A DNA stretch of 64,000 nucleotides from Pipra filicauda. Taxonomy: Eukaryota > Chordata > Aves > Passeriformes > Pipridae. Below, one piece after another: positions 47,675 to 59,100 of the stretch. The stretch covers positions 3,844,001 to 3,908,000 of the forward strand of contig NW_024104376.1 of assembly GCF_003945595.2 (NCBI RefSeq). The letters run 5' to 3'. The translations under genes were made by a program, and so were the position numbers. Every line of letters begins with the position of its first letter. Positions within the stretch are counted from its first letter, which is position 1. The notes below the pieces were generated by a model. That model saw only the letters and a list, made by a program, of their open reading frames with translations, was not told the origin of the DNA and did not search any database.

Positions 47675-47762
47675 AGATGAATTAGTTTATTCTGAGTATG
47701 TAGGAACCAGATGATCTTTGAGGTCCTTTTCCAACACAAACCATTCTATGATTCTATGAGGT
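47675..47762 (+). mobile_element. CR1 3' tail fragment
   Basis: Forward CR1 3' end: AACCAGATGATCTTTGAGGT, CCTTTTCCAACACAAACCAT, TCTATGATTCTATGAGG. The left edge is approximate. Confidence 0.9.
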
Positions 47763-49873
47763 ATTCTGATCTAGTGAGTTATTCTTTACACTGTACTATG
47801 AGATTATTTTTTCTCATTCCCTGTATTGCAGCTAGGAAAAAATGTTAAACATTAATAAATGTTAAATGGTCTTTTATGTGAATCAACTAGGGTTTTTTTA
47901 GCCTTGCAGCTTATGTAAATTTGTCTTTTAACCATATTGAGTGGAGGAAACAACTAACCCCTAAATGTGTTAGGTCTTCCTGTTCTAAGCAGGTTTGAAA
48001 CCAGTTACTTTGTAAAGCAAAAAAACCACAATAGTATAACCCAAAACTATGTTCAACTGGAGAATAAGCAGCACTTCTCACGGATCAATTCCAAGAATGT
48101 TTTCATTTTGTGATACTGACTGTTGTACAGCATCACATCAGTTATCCTTTGGTTTCCAGAGAATAAGAGTTCTCTACTTTTATCTATAACCAATACTAAA
48201 TTTCAAAAGAAAAAAAAGGGCGATAATAGCTCAAAAATGAAATACATGCTAATAGTAGCTAAGTATTCATTGATAAAATATAGTGACTATCAGAACCTTT
48301 TTTGTTCTATGTTATCTATTTTACTTATTCTGATTGATTAAAATTGTGTTGACAAAAAAAATGTTCATTTCAAAGGAATTTCTATAAATGGTCCCTTTCT
48401 GCAATAATGAGCTTTAACACAACTCTGAAGCCCAGGGCCATGCAAAATGTTGATACTGGAGCCCAAAACCAGGAAATGCTCCTCTGATTTCTGTATTATG
48501 ACCAACACTTCTAATTCAGAGCAAAACTGATTAATGATTTGTCATCACAATAATTTTCAGTGGAATCTGCCGTGTTCAATTACATTTCAAAGGGATCATG
48601 TCCAGATCTGAAATCCAAGAAAATGTTATCACAGACAACTGGTCTTTAGAACATTCCTCTGTCATTAATTTCTGATTCTTATGTGTCATCAGCAAGAGTT
48701 TGTCATCCCCTCCAGTTTGTCCACTGACACACATTGTGAGCCAAATGCAAACAGAACTGTTGAGATACCGAGCAATCTCATGAGTAGTAGCCACTCATGA
48801 GAGTAAGAAAGTTTGTTAGCTTTTTTTTAATCGACTTTTTATCTTCTTGGAATTCTTCAAATTCATATTAATTTATAGGAAGATGAAGAAATGCTACAGT
48901 ATTATGACCATGACAAGATTTTTACACTTCTGCTAAAATGGTTTATCTGCTCTTAATTGTGTGCATGCACAAAATGTCATATTGACCAGGAACAGTTGGC
49001 TTACTTAAGAAGAACTTATTTTGTCTGAATAAAATATATGCTGTCATTCAGGCTTGTAGGGATAAGAAGTCTGAAAGTTTTCAGTAAAAGACTGAAAGGA
49101 AAAATGAAGAAACTCTGATAAAATCTATATACATGATGCAATTGCTGCTAATAGATACACACTTTCCCTTCTGCAGATACCACACTCACACTAACACACA
49201 AAGGGAAGTGCTAATTTGTCTAAATACATGATTTTAATTAACTACTCACAAACACTATGCAGGCCTCTGACAGGCTCCAAATATCTGCAGTGCATGCATG
49301 ACCTTCTCAGCAACAGTGATTACATCTGGAGGCCAAATTGTAGTGAGCACAGGTTACATGTGCCTTGTAACCTTGATAAGCACAGGATGTATTCCATATG
49401 AAAATATGCTGGTGGGAAAGGAAATCCCTGCGTACGCAACAAGTAGGAGTGTGCAAGATGTTGATGAAGCCTTGAATTTGTTTTTTAATCATTATGTGAC
49501 TGGGAGAACTAATCCAAGAATTTAACACCTGCAGAGAAATTATTCTATCTTGGGGCATGCATTCAACAGAGATAGTGAAAGTCCTAACCCACTCCTTGAT
49601 TTTTGCTGCTTGTAAAACCCTAATAAACCAATGCCCTTAAGTGCCATATCTAGAGTATGAAATTCTCCTGTGCTATAATAGCCCCAAAGGGGCCTGAAAT
49701 GGCCTAATAATTTCTTCCATGGGAGCAATAACAACTCAGGTCATGAGTCACCTCAACATGATGTCATGCATTGACTTCTGTGTATCCTGTAGCTCTCTGG
49801 TAAATTATTTTTTTTTCTAGCACAAGAACCTTGACTCTCACATTTACTCCTGATAAAAGGTTGTGCTTGATCA
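47763..49873. other. No gene recognised
   Basis: AT-rich DNA. ORFs at 48576-48794 and 49298-49558 on both strands lack family features or splice context. Confidence 0.55.
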
Positions 49874-50345
49874 TCATAGAATCATAGAATGATTTGGGTT
49901 GAAAGGGATCTTAAAGATCATCTGGTTCCAACTCCCCTGCCATGGGCAAGAGCGTCTCCCACTAGATTAGGTTTCTCAAAGTCTCACCCAACCTGGCCTT
50001 GAACACTTCCACGGATGGGACATCCACAGCTTCCCTGGCCAACCTATGGCAGTGCCTCATCACCCTCACAGGTAAGAATTTCTTCCTAATATCTAATCTA
50101 AGCCCAGTCTCTTTCAGTTTGAAGCCATTCCCCCTTGTCCTGTCGCTATATGCTCTTGTAAATAGTCTCTCTCCAATTTCTTGTTGGTTTCCTTTAGGTA
50201 CTGGAAGGCCACAATGAGGTCACCCCAAAGCCTTCTCTTCTCCAGGCTGAACAATCTCGATTCTCTCAACCTTTCCTCATAGGAGAGGTGCTCCATCCCT
50301 CTAATCATTTTGATGGCCTTCCTTGATAAGGTAGACCCAGATACC
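49874..50345 (-). mobile_element. CR1 3' fragment with RT C-terminus
   Basis: About 470 bp of minus-strand CR1. It begins with TCATAGAATCATAGAATGAT and TTTGGGTTGAAAGGGATCTT, then reads into the ORF2 end. The minus-strand open stretch 50362-50114 encodes [20 protein letters not shown], then [13 protein letters not shown], the diagnostic CR1 C-terminal block. 5'-truncated. Confidence 0.93.
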
Positions 50346-53045
50346 CTGTGGTTTGTAGCCAAAACATGTCATGATTATTCCCTATGCTGTGATTTTTCAC
50401 ATGTGATTTATATTCTTTCAAGTACTTATGAGTTTTTGGGGACTGAGACTTTTTTTCATTTTTTTTTCTAGGGACTCATCCTCAGGTAGCCAGAAGGTTT
50501 AAGGACCCCAACTAAGTCTAGCAAAGAGAAGAAATGGAAATGGTGACTTCCTCCCTGCACTAGGGAAAGGTGGTTATTCTAATACCACAATGATAGTGAA
50601 AACTCTTTGAACTGTCATATTTCTAATATTATCACATAAAACTGGAAAAAATATCCTGCTCATACACAAAGTTGGTAAAAAGCTTTTATTTCTTACTGTA
50701 ACATGTAAAAAGCTTAAATAGGCACAATAAATTTCAGTACTTTCTTTGCAGGTAGTTTCCATCAGTAGGCTCATGGCATCACCCAAAACCACTAAACACA
50801 GATACAGAATGGCTGTGTTAAAAACACACACTGAGGCACGTATTTGGCAAGTTTCAGGTCAGTTGTAGTAGACGCCAACCACAAGGTTCCACCAGTGGCT
50901 AGGAGGTTCTTGAAAATAAGGTAGTATGGTATGATGGGCTTCCTAACCTTAGCTCAATCCCTGACCTGTTTGTTTCCATGTTAAACCTCCAGCTAACTAA
51001 CAAGCACAAGAGAGGTTATTATACTGCTGTGCAAAAGCATGAGTTTCTACTTCTGGTGGGAAGAGAAGGTAGGAGTCAGTTCAGTCTCTGTGAGATTTGA
51101 CAACTGTTGCAGGCAGCCTGAGGTATGAAGGGACAGAGGCAGTTACTTGGCAGGAGAAATGAACTGATCAAAAGAAGTACTGATTTCCCTCTGCTGCTTG
51201 TACAGTTAATGTTTCAGACTTTGTATAAAGGCTCCCACAGCACCAAGAGCATACACACACACACATATATAAGTATGTATGTGGGGGAGTGTGCATAGTA
51301 AACAGTCTGCCTGAGACACCCTTCTTGTCTGTGAAAGGAAGTGTTTGAATTAGAAGGAGATTATTCCAAGGAGAAAACATCAGGGACAAATTTATACATA
51401 GGAGTAAAAATTGTTCTCTGAACTTCATATAGGAAGGAGTCTGAGATGCAGATTTTATAAACAGACCCCTTTGGATCTCTGAAGAGAGAATTTGAAAAGT
51501 CAAACACATCCAGGACATGCCTATAAAAGTAAAAATTATACCTCCCAAAGCCTTTTAAGCAACAGACTTATTTCAAACAACAGAATACTGTAGCTGTTAC
51601 TCTTTGTCTCTCTCTCTGTGTAGACATGTGTTGGCAAAACTAAGCCCTGTGTAAAGACGTCATTAATTTAGAGATTTTATCATTACAACTGGAAGACCCA
51701 TGGCTGAAACTCATTGATCGTTGCTGCTGAGCAGTAAGGCAGGCAAGTCAGATGCCCAGACAAAAACCCCTTCCCTTTGTTTAGCTAAAGAAATGAACTT
51801 GATGGGCCAGGAATCATTTTCTTGTCATTTAAGGAACAGTGTGGGTGACTTTTCTTCAATTAGTAAAATAAATTAAATTAATTCACCTGAAAATAAATAG
51901 GGAAAATAATCATATCCACGACACTGGAAACCGACAGTTATTGGAGCCTTCATTGGATAGAGACTACAGACAACAAAAGAGCAGGGGTACTGGAAGGGTC
52001 TTTTTGAGAAGACTGCAGGACCATGTATACCACTAAGTGTTTGTAAAAGGATTGGAATGTTGCAGGTCCTGTTGGGATGAGTGATGGCAACACCTGATGA
52101 AACAGGGTGTTAAGGAACAGTAGTGATGTCTAGCAGTAGCCAGTGAAATGACAACAGAGCAACCATAAACAGCAGGTAGCAGGAGAGCCATCATAGAAAC
52201 TGTTTTTATGGTCAACATCACAGCAAGGAGTTTTGTACTTATCTTTATTACACAGGATAGAGTTGTGAGTTTCACCTGTAATTCAAAGAGTTAGATTTAA
52301 CCTTTTTGAGCTCAGTTTGCAAATGTTCATGCATGAGTGCCCTGAGAATGTTTATGAGTACCTGGGTCTGTAGCTGGCATCCCAAGCACTTATGTTTAAA
52401 GGGTCCTAAGAAATAGACAGTGACTGCATGAGCATTTCTGTGCTTTGCCTCCAAATCACTTAAAGCATGTAAACATTTAATTGTGTATGTGTGCAATTAA
52501 GAGTTTAAAATAAAAGATGAAATTTACACAGGAAGAACACTTGGTAGGACTGACAAGGAGTGTAAGAACAGTTCTTGGGAGCAAAAAAAAAGATTTGAGT
52601 GGTGTTTCTTTGCTGCTAGTCACCTATTTGACATTAGTATCTATATTCCTGGCCACAGCAGAACAAGTGAGGGCATTGCTGCAATATTAACTTGTCTCTG
52701 ATGCTATCAGTAACTCTGTAGACTGCAGAGCAGAATAAGGTAATTTGCAGGGGACAAAAGCTGCTACAAATTCCCTTTTCTCTGCTCACTTTCCCTCTTT
52801 CATTTCAAGGTGAGTGGGTTGGGTACCGTAAGTAGGATATTAAATTCAAAACTGCTTGAGAAGGATGTAGCTGAAGTCTGTGGGGGTCTCTGAGTTTTAT
52901 TGATCATGTCTACACTATATATCTTTACTTATTCAAAGTCCTGGCCTTGTCATGGAGCACGAGATGAAGACACAAAGTGCAACCTCTGTTAAAACCCCAG
53001 GACTTATGAGTTATTCCCTGTCACTTTCAGAAAGGCTTCCTTTTA
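50346..53045. other. No gene recognised; CA/TA microsatellite
   Basis: AT-rich DNA. A (CA)n-(TA)n microsatellite lies at about 51249-51275. The ORF at 51168-51548 reads through it and is not credible. Nothing else is supported. Confidence 0.55.
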
Positions 53046-53165
53046 CAGTTTCTCCAACAGAAAACTGCTCTGCTTCTCCTAGCACAGTGGGAAACAGAGA
53101 TGTTTGTAGGTAAACACAGCCAGCACTAGAGATGTTTCTCTCAAAGTCAGCATTTCCTCCAAGTA
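53046..53165 (+). repeat. Diverged direct repeat, copy A
   Basis: TCTCCAACAGAAAACTGCTC...GAGATGTTTCTCTCAAAGTC is repeated at 55553-55670 in the same orientation, with identity of roughly 80-85% by eye over about 110 bp. The repeat family is not recognised. The flanks do not align, which suggests two copies of one dispersed element, not a segmental duplication. Confidence 0.75.
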
Positions 53166-53459
53166 AAATCAGATCCCTTTAACATATCACTAGTCAGTCT
53201 TGAAACTTTTAGAGAACATCACATTTTTATTCTGCAAGGCACCTGGAGAGTATATCCATGACTTTTGTGCTACTGTGTCCTGACAGCTTCACAAGATTGA
53301 AGCATGAGTCTTTACCAACTAAACATGAAATTCACAGTTCTTCAGGAGGAACACAACCGTTTTCCTCTACATTTTCTTTTCACTAGTAGTCTTTCAAAGA
53401 AAAATACAATTTACAAGTGTTCCAACAGCTTCATTAACTGCTCCCTCTCCTCCATAGAC

Positions 53460-53830
53460 AGCAAGGGTTAAGGATGCATGGCCCCGACCACTTGTCAGAT
53501 TTGGCATGCTAGAGCCAACAGCTGGTGGAGGCAGTTAATTAGTCCTTTGCCCTGCTCAAAGTTCAGCCTTGACTGGCAGGGAAAAGCAGGCTGCACCAGC
53601 CTGCTTCCCTCTTTCAATTAACAAAGGCCTGTGCCACCAGATTACCTTGGCAACACGCCACTGCATCCGTGTCATTTGCCTGCCTGAGCTTTGCCATGGC
53701 AACAGGAAAGCTAACCTTGCCAAAGCAGCATCTGGTCTATGGGTGGCAGATTACCTGTCAAACAGATTTACTATCTGCAAAGTGCTGCCCAATGTCCCGA
53801 GAAAACAGAGGGAGGGGGAAAATCCTGTGA
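53460..53830. promoter_or_regulatory. Enhancer-like block with RFX X-box
   Basis: A composition island with dense motif content: TTAATTAG (homeodomain), TCAAAGTTCAG (nuclear-receptor/HNF4-like), a GGCAAC half-site in ACCTTGGCAACACG, and TTTGCCATGGCAAC at 53690-53703, which differs from the palindromic RFX X-box GTTGCCATGGCAAC at one base. Low CpG and no usable ORF structure. This looks like conserved noncoding DNA, and function is inference. Confidence 0.35.
53690..53703. promoter_or_regulatory. RFX X-box (13 of 14 positions)
   Basis: TTTGCCATGGCAAC. RFX factors bind inverted GTTGCC/GGCAAC half-sites and control ciliary and other genes. The right half-site is perfect and the left has one change. 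Confidence 0.45.
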
Positions 53831-54776
53831 CAAAAAGATGATTATCCATTTTAATTTTTGTTTCTAAGAAAAGGTTTCCAGAGGTCCAGCTGATGATGTG
53901 TAGATAGAGCACGTCTTTATTCTTTCTGAGCATGAAAACAATTAGACAAATTAGGCTTTATCTTAGCCACAAGGTCCTCTGGGCATTACAGAAGAAAAAG
54001 TCTTTGTTGAGGACTAATTTCTGTCATGCAGTAACCATGCTGGTCTTGACAGAGCACTGCTGGTTTTCCATTTCGTTTTATCGTATCCATTTTGTTGTGT
54101 TAACACTAGAGATATGTGTGATCCAAAAATCATGGACCCAACTGCTCATAAACTGCAGGGAAAATCAGATCTGAACATCAGCATCACATCGAGTTCCAAC
54201 CGCCTGCAAAAGTCAAGGACAGGCGGTACCAGATTTGCAAGTACTGTGAGACTTTTCCAGCTGACTGTCTGGACTCAGTAGAGATTGAAGTTTCTGGATT
54301 CGTAGAGGGCAGGGAAATAGACTATAAGCTATGGCAACATCTCTACCAAACAAGTCTTGAAAGCAAGTCATGTTGCAAAGGAAGGCCAGAAAACCAGCAA
54401 CCAGATCCCAGCACTTCCCCTGTTTTGGGAGACAATTCCTTTCTAACTCTAACCCAGTCGGTCCTCTAACACCCAGCTGCTCTGACAAAGACTGACTAAT
54501 TAAACTCTCAAGAAGTATTTGAATGTGAATGCAATATGACTGCCACTATGCAGCAAGCAGTGAAAGAACAAAGTTCCTTTCCAGTCCCTCCTAGGTTGTT
54601 AGCACACATTTGAAACATGACATTTCTCTGAAGCAACAAATGTCATCAAGGAAAATGAGGATAATCTTATTTCAACTCTTCTTACAAACCTAAGCATTGT
54701 CTCATAAACTTTAGGTACTCACTCCAGGATGTGTTTATCCCAGTTACTGGCTCTGTGGTCTGTATACACCACACCC

Positions 54777-54906
54777 TGAGATTAACTCTGTTGGTTAGAG
54801 CACAGTGCTAATAATGCCAAGGGTTTGGGTTTGATCCATTCACTTAGAAGTTGAACTTGATGATCCTTGTGGGTCCCTTCAACTCAGAATATTCTGTATT
54901 CCGTGA
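54777..54906 (+). mobile_element. tRNA-Ile-derived SINE with CR1 tail (TguSINE1-like)
   Basis: The head matches a tRNA-Ile(AAT) gene: TTGGTTAGAGC, GTGCTAATAATGCC with the AAT anticodon triplet at 54810-54812, and a pol III B box GGTTTGATCC at 54828-54837. The A box (TAACTCTGTTGG, 54783-54794) is degraded. The tail, AGTTGAACTTGATGATCCTT and GGGTCCCTTCAACTCAGAAT plus ATTCTGTATTCC, is a CR1 3' end, which lets CR1 proteins mobilise the RNA. This composition is that of the passerine SINE first known from zebra finch. The aminoacyl-stem 5' strand and T-stem 3' strand are eroded, so it is not a functional tRNA gene. Confidence 0.85.
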
Positions 54907-55552
54907 AGGGGATAGTGCAAGGAGTGGTGAAGCTACAAATGGAACAAGCAGAGATTGACGTTGCTGCAGCAGTAGGAAAATTTTCTTCAGATTGGGAAGT
55001 AAGGTTAGTCACCAATGTTTCACATACCCAGCAAAAAGTACCATAACATTTTTTCATTGTCAATGGTCTAGATACTTCTCTTCTCTTAGGTCTAGATTTC
55101 TAAGGTATAAGGGATACATTTGGGAGAGTGTGTTTGCATGTGTCTTAGTGTCACACAGACCCGTGATTTGCTGAGAGAGCAAAATCAATACCTAAATGTG
55201 GACAAAATAAATTGGGTAGCTGGCACATACTTGAAAGACTCTTGGCAGAAAGATAACCTCACAGATCAGAATATAAATAACTTGAAAGTTCAACTCTTGT
55301 ACATCAACAATTATTGTAACAAAAAAATCAAAACCAAAACCAAACAAACATAAAGAATAAAGCAAATAAAAAATCTTTGGTCCTACTCAGGATGTAGGAG
55401 GATAGTGGCAAGGGAGCTACATCTCTTCACTACATCACTCTGGTACCTAAATATTCATGACCTGCAGGTCAGTGTTGTAGTTTGCTGCACTGAATCCATC
55501 TTCAACTCTCACACAGTCATTACAGAATATGACCTCACACCATTTCACAATA

Positions 55553-55670
55553 TCTCCAACACAAACTGCTCTGCTTCTCCTAGTACAGTGGGAAATAAAG
55601 ATGTCTATAGGCAAGCACAAACAGTACTGGAGATGTTTCTCTCCAAGTCAGAATTCCCTGAAGCTAATGG
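55553..55670 (+). repeat. Diverged direct repeat, copy B
   Basis: TCTCCAACACAAACTGCTCT...GGAGATGTTTCTCTCCAAGTC aligns with 53050-53160. A MIR-like patch (TTATTCACAGGGTAGTGAAG...GTGACCTCCCCAT, about 55697-55752) follows but is too weak to call. Confidence 0.75.
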
Positions 55671-55780
55671 GCAAGATTACTGTGAAAGTGGATCATCCTT
55701 ATTCACAGGGTAGTGAAGATGCAGAGAACTGAGTGACCTCCCCATATTCACAGAAGTTTTGCCGGAGTGAGCACTAGGCC

Positions 55781-56182
55781 ATGCTGCCTTTCAGCTCTGC
55801 ATACTATTTTCAGGCCAGGCTTGGCGGGGACCAGGCAAGGGAAGCAGAGGTACTTCAACATCCCTGTGAGGGATCAGAAGCTCCAGACACTGAAGAATCA
55901 GCTGTGGCCATGAGGGATAGGAAAATACAGCCATTCCCAAGGAGAGCTTGGCCTGTCAGTCCAGAAGCCCAGAACCTTCCAGAAAAATCATCCCAGTGTC
56001 TGGAAGCTTCCAGAAGGAACTGGCTTGGTGGTCCAGATACTGTGAAGGGGCTGCTGTGGGTCTATCGCACTGCACACTTTGGGGAGCTGCTATGGGACGT
56101 GGCCTCCCTGAGGACCCCAGTCCCCAAGGACCTGTGGTACAGCCAGTCAAACACCTGGCCCAGTGACTATGTCTCTGAGTGA
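55781..56182 (+). CDS. Unrecognised ORF ending at a splice donor
   Basis: A 133-codon frame in a locally GC-richer block, ending within TCTGA|GTGAGT, a consensus donor. The C-terminal half encodes GLLWVYRTAHFGELLWDVAS, then PVPKDLWYSQSNTWP. A possible internal acceptor (GGAAGCTTCCAG, about 56015) would define a shorter exon. The N-terminal Met has no supported promoter. No family recognised; it could be a noncoding exon with a chance ORF. Confidence 0.25.
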   Translation: MLPFSSAYYFQARLGGDQAREAEVLQHPCEGSEAPDTEESAVAMRDRKIQPFPRRAWPVSPEAQNLPEKSSQCLEASRRNWLGGPDTVKGLLWVYRTAHFGELLWDVASLRTPVPKDLWYSQSNTWPSDYVSE

Positions 56183-59100
56183 GTATTTTCACTTCAATCC
56201 TGGACATTTTTCCTCTTTAATTTAATCAGCCACTGTCTGTGGCTTGTACATGACTAGCTGCTCTGTGAAGTGACAAGCTTGACAGAGGTTTCATCCTACA
56301 CTTCACCACATGTCTTGAGTTTTCCTTGCCCTGCCAGGATGAAGAAAGAACAGAGCTCTTCCCAAGAAAGGCTCCTGTCATTTTATGTTATATGTGGTCA
56401 AAAGTCAGGGATCAGCCACACTGATGAAAACCCTTCTGACTCCAGCTTCTGTTATGTTCATGGCTGCTTTCCAGATCCCAGACTTTTACAACATCAGGAT
56501 TTCTGTATGAAAGGCATCTGAGGCTGGCTGAGTGTATCTTTTTTCCTGTTTTCAGTTGTGGTCAAAAAGAAATTTGGTACAGTTAAAAAAAAAAAATCAA
56601 CAGTGTCCTCCCCATCTTTTAGCTAATGGATGTTACATTACAAGCTGGTTGGAAAGTTACCAAAACACTTTGAGGGTACTGAGCAGTCCACTTGAGGTCC
56701 CTAACCTTTGTTCAAAGAGATATTCATCCCAGGAGCTGTGGGTGACCCATGCAGGTGGGATGCCTAGGAAGCAAGATGGGAAGTGCCAACACCCAAACAC
56801 AATACACTTATTTTGGAAACAAGACTGATGTTAGTGGCTAAAGGAGAACTGAGTTCTTTCTGGATCACTCAGCTTCAGTGTCTAGTCCATAACCTATTGT
56901 TCATATTAAGAAGATAGACCTGTTGATTTCTGTAGCCCTGGTCTTGTGCTCTGGCAAGTCAAGCTCCATCCCTTACACATAAATTTTGTAAAGCACTAAT
57001 CAACAGGTAATCATTTGAACTCTTAGTTCAGTGTCAGGTTGTAAAATTTAGCAGATAACTTTGTGTCTTCCAGATAAGTGCACATGATGCATGATTGAGA
57101 GCTGCTCAGTTTAGTCCTAAAGTTATAACTCTGCCATGATGGAGTAAAAGAAATAGCAACTAGAATATAGGTATCTATATTTTGTTTGCCTCTCTCTGTG
57201 ACCTACCTAAATCTATAGCAATTTTGTGACAAAATTAGAGAAGGAAGCACACAGACTTCTGGTTTAGTCATCCCTCTGTGATCAGAAGTAGTACGTGTGT
57301 TGCATATGTGCTTCAGAGGAGTGGAACTGAGCTGAAATTCTGTCACCTCAAATATACTGCTGGGCCACCCTAGGAAATCCTGATAAATCCTTCTGGCTTA
57401 ATTGCTAAGCTCTCCAGGGCATGGAGACATGACCAAAAGCAGCATGCTAAATGACTTTCAGGACATCAGGAAGTCTAAGAAGCTGAAATCAAGTATTCAT
57501 TATTGCAAAAGTATTTTTGTTAGAGGCTTGTCTGTGCTATACTTTATAAGAAAGGCTTTACTGGCATGGAGGAACTGTTTCATTATTTACAGGGTAGAAG
57601 AGTTACCACACTGGAGTCAGCAGGAAGTCACAACAGAAATTTTCCTCTAGTATAGGAAGTGTTTTCACATGTGGAATTGAAAGTTTTGCACAGCCTGAGA
57701 ACACTATTTTACTTCAAATGATAATACTGGCTTTTATGTGGTACTCAGTTTGAAGGAATTTCGGTGATCCAGTCATTTCCACACGCTGAGAACTGACTCA
57801 GCAACCCAATGTGTTGTCTCATGGTAGATCTCAGATTAAGTAGTTCTCTTCTATCATGCAGGTAGTTGTTTGCAAGAGCATGTCCTGGACACTATCCCCA
57901 CTGCTGCCAAAGTTTTAATCCAGAAGTAGGTCAAATCCAGATGGTGAGTCAGTAAATGTTAATGTGTTATAATTATCAGGTTATTTTTAGAAGGTTCAGC
58001 ATTTATATTGCCAGGAGGTGAAGTGGAGCAGAAAGTAAAATCCAAGTGAAATGCTTCCCTCTTCTTGAGATAGGGAGATGGGTTATGCATCATTAACACT
58101 ATTAATGAAAAACAAATCTTGACAGTTTTAGGTTTAAAAGCTGAGTGTCAACACAGAGAATCTACCTCAGAAACCAGCACTTCTTGTTTACTTCTGTCAT
58201 GTTTCCTGAATCCCAACAAGTAAAACAAATTTTCAGTCGGTCGTTCAGTTATTGATTCCATGTCCTCCTTCCTCTCATTAGTAGGACAATGAAAATACCA
58301 GTTATTTTGATCTTCAGGAAGTTCTCAGGAATGTTGTTTTTGTGTCTGAGGTTGTATGAACAGAGCAACTGGAATTTACCAGGGCATTTACTCATTCCTG
58401 GTAATAGGTAAAGTGATGTAAATAAGCATCAGCTACCTCTACCTAAGGCTTCTCTTATGTTTTACAGGGTCTAAACAGAATCATCCAGAGGCTGGGATTA
58501 GGCAGCAATTACTTTTGTGACTGATGCCAAGATATTTAATACAACAACATGCAGATGAGTTTGAAAGTCTGAAGCTATGGACCTCAATTTACTGGTTATC
58601 TGCTACAACTACTGATCACAGTTCATCTCTGTGTGGTGTATATGCATCTGGTTCTAGGCTCTGCTACATGTTCCTTGAGTGTGATCTTGTAAATAATCTG
58701 CATTCTCTATCCATCATCTCTAGCATAATGAAAGCAATACCTTAGACCCATATCTCTCTTTTAATGTTTATATGTGCAGTATCTGGCTATAGAATTTTAT
58801 TCCTGTTTGATACATCTCAGTGCTGTGATAAAAAGTTAAGAATATTTACTATCTGAAAATAAAATAAAATAAATAAAAGGGTTCCTTCCTCTTCTCTCAG
58901 TATACTACCTGTGAATCCAGGGAAGGCATAACAATTACTGCTTTTTTTTCAAGTAAAGGTTACCTCCATTCAAATTAATTTTTCATGTAGTTATCAAGTA
59001 AGAAGTGCAACATAAACCAAATGCAATACAAACAGAAGAACAGTCTGCAATGAATAATCCAGCCATCCCAGGTTTCCTGCCCTCTGCCTCCATCCTGTCC

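Noticed and set aside
54777..54850. Functional tRNA-Ile gene
   Set aside because: Acceptor stem and T-stem pairing are lost and a CR1 tail follows directly, so it is a SINE head.
55697..55752. MIR-like SINE patch
   Set aside because: Similarity is too weak to separate from chance by eye.
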